Source: Erpobdella octoculata (Eukaryota; Annelida; Clitellata; Hirudinida; Erpobdellidae). From it: a stretch of 64,000 bases of DNA. Location of the stretch: the NCBI GenBank assembly GCA_963978895.1, contig OZ022240.1, positions 2,558,854 to 2,622,853 on the forward strand, given 5' to 3'. The notes beneath the pieces are model-generated. The model was not told the origin of the DNA. It searched no databases and was given only the letters and a program-made list of their open reading frames with translations. Shown here one piece after another: positions 17,251 to 25,338 of the stretch; within the stretch, counting starts at the first letter, position 1; the number at the start of each line of letters is the position of its first letter. The translations under genes and the position numbers were made by a program.

Positions 17251-17354
17251 GTAGAAAAACATTATCCGTTTATAGTTTATTATTAGTATTTAATATCATA
17301 TTTTGATACAAAGTTTGCCAGTTGCAGCAAAAACGATTTTTTCTATGCTAATGC

Positions 17355-18120
17355 ATTTTAGCAAGTTTTAGTGAGTAGCAATAAAAATTTTTTTGCTTAA
17401 CAAGAAGAAATGCTCTGCTAAAATTGACAAAAATCATTTCCGCTTTTCTAAATTTTTTGGAGCAGGTGCGGTCAACCAGCTGATTGGTAAGTTTGGCGCC
17501 AGAGACGTCTCATGGAATACAAAAATGACGTTGAATTTAACTTGAAATTGCTATAGGAACATTTCTGCCTGTTCGATCAATTACAAAAACTTAAAAGCTG
17601 GTCATAAGTATACAAAATGTTTAAAATGTATATTTAAATAAAACAATTATGCGAATACAAACTAACAAAGTGCTAAATTAAACACAAATGTCTTATAGCA
17701 AATCCCTAAAAATGTTTATTTTCTTTTGATCAGCATTTTTGAAACTTTCATTGAGACAGAAGGAGGTCTGAATGCAAAATAAGAAACACCGTTATCATTA
17801 GATGTAGGCTGGTTATGGTAATAGTATCCGTTGAGGTTGCATTTATAGCAGTAATTGTACCACCAAGCTCCTTTATGTAGCACTGCACAGCTTGCCGTTG
17901 GGTGATTGTCATTGTCAACATCGTAAGTGGTAAACTGCATGCCATTGTGGAAATACATGGAATCACCTGAATGAATGAATATTTTCCAGATGGGCATTCA
18001 GGCGTGATTCCCGTTTCAACTCGAATGCAACAGATGATTTTTTTTGTTTTTGTCAATTTTTAGAAATATATTTAATGATTACAATTTTTAAATTTCTAAA
18101 GATAAACATAGAAAAAATAA
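17355..18120 (-). repeat. Inverted segmental duplication of 44241-45012
   Basis: The reverse complement of this block matches the 3' end and downstream flank of gene 12. It includes the exon 7 copy, the CAGGCAGAAATGTTCCTATA stretch and the TGACCGCACCTGCTCC segment. The right junction at 18119-18121 abuts the start codon of locus 6, and the left junction is inside intron 2 of locus 5. Confidence 0.88.
17716..17966 (-). pseudogene. Isolated FReD exon 7 in reverse orientation
   Basis: On the minus strand this is a complete 251-nt terminal exon with a CAG acceptor at its 5' side and a normal stop. It reads [19 protein letters not shown] and [17 protein letters not shown], nearly identical to exon 7 of gene 12 (44394-44644). 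No exon 4-6 lies upstream on that strand, so it cannot form a FReD by itself. The near identity dates the inversion-duplication as recent. Confidence 0.9.
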
Positions 18121-19331
18121 GTTATGAATTTTTTAATAATTAGAATGGTTTTCTGTTTAGCAGCATTAAAAACTAACTTATCAGCAAATTTTAATTCAAT
18201 GAGAAAATTTGCAAAATGTCGGTGGCCTAACGGAAGCAAAGAATTGTTGACTTGCACATTGCCGCCAATAAGTGTTGCAACATTGTCATCAAAAGTTGTA
18301 TGTGCAAGTTACTGTGCTTCTATTGGCAGTGTACAGGAAATCATTTTTGACAACAAGTTACTGGCTATTTTATGTCTTATTTTTATACGAACATTTTTAA
18401 ATTACTTGCTACTATTGAAAATAGATTTTTAATTTTTTTCAATTAGAAATTTCATTTCCAATCATGGATTATGAAAATGGGTTTGGAAATATAAAAGGAG
18501 AACATTGGCTTGGTGAGTTGTGTATTGTTTTTAATGTTACTTTTCACCACTTGTTTCGTGAATTTGTTTTCTCTTTTTTTCTCGTGAACAAAGCTTGTTC
18601 GGTTTAGCTGGAAAATTGAAATAAATTATTAAATTAACAGGTAACCATCTTATTTCTCGCATGACTAATTTGAGAAATTACAAATTGAGAATTGAATTAA
18701 CTGCATTTGATGGAGTATCCGTGTATGATGAGTATGCTAACTTCATTGTGGGTCCAACAAATACAAACTACACACTGACGGTATCTGGGTATTCAGGAAT
18801 TGCAGGTGTGTTATTGATTCAAAATTGTTTATATCGACTAGAACTTTTAGTTTTTCTTTTAATGTCGGCTTGCAGTTATAAACGTTGCGTGCGGCAATAA
18901 AAATATTCTATGAGATTTTAGTAAAGTTGAAGCAAATTGCTATAGCGAACGTTTGTACACACATGTAAAATATTGTTTGTTCCAGGTGATTCTATGTCTC
19001 CCCATAGTGGCATGAAATTTTCCACTTACGATGTAGATAATGACAATCTAAACGTAAGCTGCGCAGTACGACATAAAGGAGCGTGGTGGTACCATGGCTG
19101 CTTCCACAGCAACCTCAATGGTATATATCTATGCTTGTTTACGTACGGCCGGCTATATTTCGGCGCATGTTATCATCGATTTTCTCTTAAATATTAGTCT
19201 GAACTATTTGGTTTTCGGTGCGGGTCGACTTGCGTGCCTGTTTTACTTCAATACCGTCGGTTTTTTCAACGCGTAAACAACTTTTTCACGTTTTTTCCGT
19301 CGGTTGATAGTGGTTTGAATTATCGCCCAGC

Positions 19332-20327
19332 ATGGCCGATGTGGTTAAAACTCGCAAGGAGTCTAAACAGGAGGCTTCCGACGTCTTTCAGAAATTGGGA
19401 CTGAGCCTGTGCGATAAGTGTGCCAGGTGCAATACAGAGGCAATGAATAGTCTGCTAGGAAGACTTCACACAAGCAGCGAAGACGGTTCAAAAGGGTTGG
19501 AGGTGATTGCTCAGGATATCAAGGAAATCAGAGATACCATAAAGAAAGACTCCGGAAAAAGGGAGGAGAGACTTGCAGACGAGAAAAAAGAACTTGCCCT
19601 CAATAGGAAAAAACTCAACGAGGTCCTCGAAGAAGTTAGGGGTTTGACAAAGAAAATTGCAGATGTTGATCTTGAACCTCTCTCAAATAAGGTTGATACA
19701 GCAACAAAAAAGTGGTCCGATCTTTTCAAAGAAAGGGTTGACGAATTATCAGAAGGCGTCAAGAAAATACACCATTCTGTTCTGACTGAGAAGGGTGAGC
19801 AGGCATCAGGCCTACAGCTTTGCCTTAAAAAAGCTCTCGACGCAAAGACACAGGATGACAAAGATGAGGAAGCCGACAAGCTCAGGAGAAGGACCTCTGT
19901 TGTTGTCTATGGGCTGGGCGAGTCGAGTTCGTCTACACCTGATAAGCGCAAATCTGACGACAAATCGAAGATCGAGGAATTGCTGAAGTTAATCTCTTGT
20001 GATGATGTCGAAATTGTTAACTTAATTAGACTTGGGAAAAGAATCGAAGGAGAGAGTGAACCTGCTCGACCAAGACCGTTGAAACTGGTATTGAAAAACG
20101 AAAATCAACAGTCGAATCTTCTCAAGTCGGCAAAAAACTTGAGGGTGATGAAGGAAGGAGGTTGGTCAGCAGTTTTTATCCATCGGGATATGACTCCAAA
20201 AGAAAGAGAAGCACGAAAACTCCTAGTCGAAAGTATGAGGCAGAGAATACGAGCCGGAGAGACGAATCTGTTCATCGCGGGGGACAGGATAGTTACCAGA
20301 AGACTTCCCGTTGCGGGAAAAATCTGA
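19332..20327 (+). CDS. LINE ORF1 protein
   Basis: 331 residues. The N-terminal part has a CDKCARC cysteine cluster (about residues 28-34). A Lys/Glu-rich heptad region likely to be coiled coil follows (about residues 70-125). The C-terminal half (from about residue 190, TSVVVYGLGE, to the end) resembles the RRM-like plus C-terminal domain of LINE ORF1 proteins, which bind the element RNA as trimers. The assignment rests on layout and position before ORF2. The coding end overlaps the ORF2 frame. Confidence 0.8.
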   Translation: MADVVKTRKESKQEASDVFQKLGLSLCDKCARCNTEAMNSLLGRLHTSSEDGSKGLEVIAQDIKEIRDTIKKDSGKREERLADEKKELALNRKKLNEVLEEVRGLTKKIADVDLEPLSNKVDTATKKWSDLFKERVDELSEGVKKIHHSVLTEKGEQASGLQLCLKKALDAKTQDDKDEEADKLRRRTSVVVYGLGESSSSTPDKRKSDDKSKIEELLKLISCDDVEIVNLIRLGKRIEGESEPARPRPLKLVLKNENQQSNLLKSAKNLRVMKEGGWSAVFIHRDMTPKEREARKLLVESMRQRIRAGETNLFIAGDRIVTRRLPVAGKI

Positions 20328-23317
20328 AAAGCTCCAACACAGAATCATACGTTCGAAACAAGTACTTGTCAAAGTGCTTGATCAAGAAAAATTGTAGTTG
20401 TTCTGGAGTCGACCGCTGCTATCGTCATCTGGGACCAACCACTGAACGCGAATCTTACTCTGGTCTAGCCGGACAATCTATCCCCGCTGCATGTCTCAAT
20501 GTTAGGTCTATTAAAAACAAAACTGCTATCGTTGCGAATATCATAAATGAAAACAAGTTATCAATCCTCGGCTTAACTGAAACCTGGCACGAGAGTTATG
20601 AAGATGTTGCACTGAAAAAGATTACTTTGCCCGGCTACCGTTGCATCGAATCCGCCAGAAGGTCTGATGAAACGGGTCGCACATATGGAGGAATTGCGGT
20701 TATTTACAAGGACACGCTGTCTGCCAAGCCACACCCTCTGGGTTCCAAGCCAGCTACATTCGAGATCACGTCTATAATGTTTTCGTCTTTGAAAACGAAT
20801 TTTATCTTTGTGGTGATATACCGCCCTGGAGGCAATCCCGTGAGCGATTTGTTCTTCACGGAGCTTGAGAGCATATTGGAAACCCTGGCAACTTACAACC
20901 TCCAAATCATTATTACCGGCGATCTTAACGTCAGGGTCAACATCTCTAATGACCCCCACTCCATCCGTTTTCTCAGCCTCATACGTTCATTTGGATTTAT
21001 TCAGTCTGTCGTCGGCCCTACGCATACGCATGGTAACACTCTGGACTTGGTCATTACCCGATCAGATCTTCCCCCTCCATCTATCATCGTTGATCTACCA
21101 CAGGTGTCAGATCACTCGCTTGTGCGTTTCCGGATCCCGGTCCGTCATCCTCCCCCGCTGCTTATCGACGTCAACACCCGGGCTTGGAGAAGTTTCGACC
21201 CAGAGCAATTCCGTTCTGATTTACAGGGAAGTTCTCTGTGTAATCCGGCGGTCTATGAGACGATGTCAATCAGCCAGGTTTTTGAGACCTTCGACACAAC
21301 CTTGTCATCACTTCTTCACAAACATGCCCCGCCTCGTGTTGCCAGGCTGCGCGACCGGCCCCTCACCCCATGGTTCGACTCTGAATGCGCTGCCTTAAAA
21401 CGAAGATCGAGAAAGTTAGAAAGACGTTATAGACGAACACAAGATCCCATCGATCGCACTTCATGGATCAACCACGTGCGAACGTCTCATGACCTTTACA
21501 GACAGAAACAAAATCTCTACTGGAAGATGAAGATTGACGACAGCCGAGGGAGTCCTGGGAGATTATGGCGGACATTATCTGGGGTGCTCGGTCGGGTTCG
21601 GAGCAACCCGATTTCGCCAAAAGATCTTACAGCCAATGATTTCTCGAGAGCGTTCAATGATAAGATAAGAGATATCCGCCAGTCTACGTCACATGCTTCC
21701 AGTCCACGATTCGACCCCGGCTGTTGTTCCTGCGACCTGCTGAGGTTTAAACCTGTGAGTGTCGACGACATTACCCGGCTCATCAAATCTTCACCAAACA
21801 AAAATTGTTCCCTGGACCCAATACCGACATGGATGATCAAGCAATACTCTAGTGAACTGGCACCGTTTGTGACATTCCTGGTAAATTCATCGCTAGAGCG
21901 GGGACAGTTTCCTCCTGCCCAGAAAAATGCTGTCATCACACCGATCCTGAAGAAGCCGAATCTAGATCCGCTCAACACCGGTAACTACCGCCCAATCTCG
22001 AATCTGTCCTATCTGTCAAAACTACTGGAACGATGCGTAGCCGCCCAGATAAACATCTACCTCCGTGAAAACAACCTTCTCCCGATGTTTCAGTCGGCGT
22101 ACAGAAATCAGCACTCCACTGAAACTGCTGTCCTGAAGGTACTGTCTGATATTTACGCTGCGGCTGATTCGGGTCGGATCACGCTACTGGGACTTCTGGA
22201 CCTCTCCGCTGCTTTCGACACTGTTGACCATCAAATTTTGGTCAACAGGCTCCATTTCTCGTATGGTTTCGGAGACGTCGTCCTCGAATGGTTTCGTTCC
22301 TATTTGACTGATCGGTCCCACTGCATCCGCTCCGGAGGTGTTTTGTCCACGCCTACCTCTGTCCTGTGTGGCGTCCCGCAGGGATCCGTTCTGGGCCCGT
22401 TGTTGTTTCTTCTCTATTCCGCGGACGTCCTACATATTGCCACGAAACATCGGTTTTCTGTCCATTCTTACGCTGACGACCTGCAGATTTACGATCACTC
22501 CCCGCCAGCGTCGTGTTCCGATCTGGTCCCCAGGATGTCTGCATGTATCAGCGAGATTGGCACTTGGATGGCAAGCAATCGCTTGCAACTCAATCCTTCT
22601 AAGACCGAAGTGATCTGGTTGGGCTCGCCTGGTCGACTCAGCTTCTGTCCGAGGGGGGATCTGGTCATCGCTGGTGTCTCAGTCAGGCCCTCCACTTATG
22701 TTCGTAATCTTGGCGTGATGGTCGACAGTAGCTTGTCTATGGAGGCACACATCTCTCATCTTACTCGTTCATGCTTCTATCATCTCCGTCAACTGCGCGT
22801 CGTCCGCCGTAGCCTCACCATGGACTCCGCCCATTCACTCATTAGAGCACTCGTGCATAGCCGGCTTGATTACTGTAATGGTGTCATGGCCGGACTTAGA
22901 CAGTTTCAAATCAATAGGCTCCAATCCATTCTCCGAGCAGCCGCTCGTCTTGTTCTTCAGCTGCCCGGCTGGTCTCCCGTATCAGATCTCATGCGGACGC
23001 AACTTCACTGGCTTCCTTTCCCGCAGAGAATTCAGTTCAAGTTGGGTCTGATGGTATACAAGTGCCTCCACCACACGGCTCCGGTCTACCTGCAGCAATT
23101 GTGTGTACCGATCTCAACGCTTGCTGGTCGGTCCCACCTTCGATCGGCGGCTGCTGGCGACTTGTTCGTTCCATCGTCAAAGACAACGACTCTCGGCAGG
23201 CGCGGATTCTCCACTGCTGGTCCAGTTGTTTGGAACAGCCTATCTGCTGACCTGAGGAATCCAGCTTTGGACCTCGGCGGTTTCAGGAAGCTGCTTAAGA
23301 CAGAACTTTATTCTTAA
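20162..23317 (+). CDS. LINE ORF2: endonuclease and reverse transcriptase
   Basis: 1051 residues from the first ATG of the open frame. The true start may be later, because residues 1-100 overlap ORF1 and show no domain. An APE-type endonuclease spans about residues 108-330, with CLNVRS (Asn113), TETW (Glu140), IYRP, GDLN (Asp254, Asn256) and SDH (316-318). The reverse transcriptase spans about residues 520-800, with NYRPISNLS, LDLSAAFDTVDH, GVPQGSVLGPLLF and the catalytic YADD at 770-773. The C-terminal region matches the tail of CR1/L2 proteins (RLDYCNG, WLPFPQRI). It nicks target DNA and primes cDNA synthesis there. All key residues are present and there is no stop. Confidence 0.95.
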   Translation: MVSSFYPSGYDSKRKRSTKTPSRKYEAENTSRRDESVHRGGQDSYQKTSRCGKNLKSSNTESYVRNKYLSKCLIKKNCSCSGVDRCYRHLGPTTERESYSGLAGQSIPAACLNVRSIKNKTAIVANIINENKLSILGLTETWHESYEDVALKKITLPGYRCIESARRSDETGRTYGGIAVIYKDTLSAKPHPLGSKPATFEITSIMFSSLKTNFIFVVIYRPGGNPVSDLFFTELESILETLATYNLQIIITGDLNVRVNISNDPHSIRFLSLIRSFGFIQSVVGPTHTHGNTLDLVITRSDLPPPSIIVDLPQVSDHSLVRFRIPVRHPPPLLIDVNTRAWRSFDPEQFRSDLQGSSLCNPAVYETMSISQVFETFDTTLSSLLHKHAPPRVARLRDRPLTPWFDSECAALKRRSRKLERRYRRTQDPIDRTSWINHVRTSHDLYRQKQNLYWKMKIDDSRGSPGRLWRTLSGVLGRVRSNPISPKDLTANDFSRAFNDKIRDIRQSTSHASSPRFDPGCCSCDLLRFKPVSVDDITRLIKSSPNKNCSLDPIPTWMIKQYSSELAPFVTFLVNSSLERGQFPPAQKNAVITPILKKPNLDPLNTGNYRPISNLSYLSKLLERCVAAQINIYLRENNLLPMFQSAYRNQHSTETAVLKVLSDIYAAADSGRITLLGLLDLSAAFDTVDHQILVNRLHFSYGFGDVVLEWFRSYLTDRSHCIRSGGVLSTPTSVLCGVPQGSVLGPLLFLLYSADVLHIATKHRFSVHSYADDLQIYDHSPPASCSDLVPRMSACISEIGTWMASNRLQLNPSKTEVIWLGSPGRLSFCPRGDLVIAGVSVRPSTYVRNLGVMVDSSLSMEAHISHLTRSCFYHLRQLRVVRRSLTMDSAHSLIRALVHSRLDYCNGVMAGLRQFQINRLQSILRAAARLVLQLPGWSPVSDLMRTQLHWLPFPQRIQFKLGLMVYKCLHHTAPVYLQQLCVPISTLAGRSHLRSAAAGDLFVPSSKTTTLGRRGFSTAGPVVWNSLSADLRNPALDLGGFRKLLKTELYS

Positions 23318-23501
23318 ATTTATGATTTGACGCGACGCGCTTTTGTGACTTTTTAAAAAAAGCGCATTATAAATTTACATTTACAATGGATACTATTATC
23401 ATGATTGGTTTTCGCCTCTATGCGATGGCGTTACATATTACACTTTCAGGCCAATTGACCAGTCATTGAAAGCTACCAAGATGCTCATTACAAGAAAATA
23501 A

Positions 23502-25320
23502 ACATTATTATAGTTTTACTTTAAAACACATTATCTTAAATTTTGGCATCTTTTTTATTTTGTATTTTGCACTCATAAGAGACTTTTAATCATTTTCAAA
23601 TCAAAAATCTGTTTTCTGACCCCGAAGGAAGCAACCTTGGCAACTCACAACCCGACCCACCAACGGCACGTGCCCCCATTGACCAGTGTACGGGGAAAGG
23701 GATGAATACCTTTTGTTAAGTTTTTCAAATATTTGTGGAAAATAACTTTGTTTTCCAATACATTTGATTCCAGGAACTCAGAATAGAAAGTTGTGAAACA
23801 CGACAGGTCTGTTACGGAGATCAATAAGCAATGCAAACTGTCTGAAATTCAAAAAAATGAAGTATAAAAAATATTAAAAAAAAAAAACGCTCGTATACTA
23901 ATGTACTAAAATGTTAAAAATAATATTAAAATGTATATATTACAATTTTTTGAACTAAACGTATCGTTTTGAAGATTAAAGCGTTGGGCGATAGTAGGTT
24001 ATAAATAAATTATAGATAATATATAGATAACGCCTAACGTCTTATATTCAAACCAAAAAGTATATTTCAAAAAATTGTAATATATACACTTTAATATTAT
24101 TTTTAACATTTTAGAACATTAGCACACGAGCGTTGTTTTAAAAAATTATTTATACTTTATATTATTTTCTATTTTTTAGTTTGAATTTTTTTTAACTAAA
24201 TATTATTTTCATTTATTTTTTTACTGTTTACATTTTTTTATTAATCGCACTCGATGGTCTTATTCGAACTCGCTGTGCTTATTCGCACTCGACGTTTCGC
24301 TGAAACAAACAAATTGCAAAAAAAATTCTTATATTTGATCCTGCTTTTTTTTCGTCCTTCTTTTACTAGGTTTAGGACTGTCTCGCAGTAAGCGAGGTGG
24401 AGTTGACGGAGACTAGAATTCATTGCGTTGTTATGTCGGACAAAACAGTGACCGAATATCATAGCGAAATCGTATCGTAAAATATTATCTTGGCAGATAA
24501 TAAACAAAGGATGTTTACGAGAATATTTACTATGACGTTGAATGTTTTTGTCACGTACGTCCCCAAAATAACTATGAATTGTTTAGACAAATGAAAGTTA
24601 ATAAAACAATTTTAAAAGATTCATAGTGAATAGATAAGTTTTAATTGGTTTTCAAAACTACACACACACACAGACACACAGAGATACACACACGTATATA
24701 TTTTTTTTATCATTGACAAAGTTATTAATTTGTGATGTACGAATTAGCCAATACAAATTTGAAGTCGAAATTTAAATTTAGCTGAACGATGACCGTTCGA
24801 TGAATGATTAAAAATTCAACGCTACAAAACCAAATTGTTCCACAAAATTGTTCCAAGAAATAGTATGAAAAACATATTCAGTTCTAGGAAGTAATTCATA
24901 AAAGAGAATTATAAATAAAAACATGATCGTTTATTTTAATATTTTGCACATCTTTAAACTATATCTTTAAAAACGTTTTTACTTTGATATTGAGATAATT
25001 TGATATAAAATGTATAATATTTAAAATTCAGCTATGCACACATATATAAAGACTGAAGTTTAAGCTAAAGATACCAAAAAGGTCAAATTGTAAAGTCTAA
25101 TCGACCGTTCGAAAGATTAATAAGTTTTTTATTGATTGGATGATCAAAAATTCAACGCTACAAACTAAAATTGTTCCACGAAATTGTTCCTCAAAATTGT
25201 ATGTAAAACATATTCAACTCTAGGAACTAATGATTAGAGAATAAGGAATATAACAGATCTGCACACATATATAAAGACTAAATTTTAAGCTAAAAATAAT
25301 AAAAAAGTCAAATTGTAAAG
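23502..25320. other. Duplicated spacer between locus 6 and gene 7
   Basis: Corresponds to 53035-54637 downstream of gene 14, with high similarity up to about 24780. It contains the foldback MITE and a (CA)-rich patch at about 24661-24690. Short frames here also occur in the sister copy but are not conserved as proteins. Confidence 0.7.
23855..24175. mobile_element. Foldback MITE with long terminal inverted repeats
   Basis: The left arm (AACGCTCGTATACTAATGTA from 23886) and the right arm (reverse complement ending CGAGCGTTGTT near 24137) pair over about 75 bp or more, and weaker pairing extends outward. The centre holds GCGTTGGGCGATAGTAGG and CGCCTAACGT, which also pair. No ORF. Copies lie at 53.4 kb and, degraded, at 2.4 kb. 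Exact ends are uncertain because the flanks are A/T-rich. Confidence 0.8.
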
Positions 25321-25325
25321 TCTAA
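25021..25325 (+). promoter_or_regulatory. Duplicated proximal promoter of gene 7
   Basis: A block with CACACATATATAAAG, a TTTAAGCTAAA stretch and TCAAATTGTAAAGTCTAAT occurs twice, at about 25031-25104 and 25258-25325. TATATAAAG lies at 25043-25051 and 25268-25276. The downstream copy is 63 bp before the start codon, a usual distance for a TATA box with a short leader. Related blocks precede genes 8 and 15. TATA function is inferred. Confidence 0.55.
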
Positions 25326-25338
25326 TTATATTGAAATC

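Larger units (their letters stand above)
19122..23383 (+). mobile_element. CR1/L2-type LINE, apparently full length
   Basis: About 4.26 kb with a leader of about 210 bp, ORF1, ORF2 and a short 3' UTR ending AAGCGCATTATAAATTTA. It sits inside exon 7 of locus 6. CAATGG occurs at 19116-19121 and again at 23384-23389 and is read as the target-site duplication; exon homology resumes directly after it. Base composition is near 50% GC, far above the surrounding AT-rich DNA. Both frames are open, suggesting a young copy. Confidence 0.93.
18124..23501 (+). pseudogene. FReD locus 6, deleted and split by a LINE
   Basis: Sister of gene 14. Exon 1 (18124-18356, 233 nt with the same 2-codon extension as gene 14) is open. 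The sequence then jumps at about 18463 into the second half of exon 5 (to 18512); about 1.0 kb corresponding to 51262-52275 is missing, so exons 2-4 and half of exon 5 are gone. Exon 6 is 18641-18805. Exon 7 begins at 18986, is cut at 19121 by a LINE, and resumes at 23390 to the stop at 23499-23501. Its 5' flank was replaced by the inverted block that ends three bases before the ATG, so the promoter is also lost. Confidence 0.92.

Noticed and set aside
19511..22695. Several frames of 60-170 codons on both strands across the LINE
   Set aside because: Shadows of LINE ORF1 and ORF2 in GC-richer DNA, with no domains.
23645..23836. 63-codon minus-strand frame, similar in the copy at 53171-53362
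   Set aside because: The match reflects recent segmental duplication. The third relative near 28.4-28.6 kb does not keep the frame.
24241..24507. Minus-strand frame of 88 codons with a counterpart at 53806-54090
   Set aside because: Present in both copies of the duplicated spacer but with different ends and frameshifts, so not under coding constraint.
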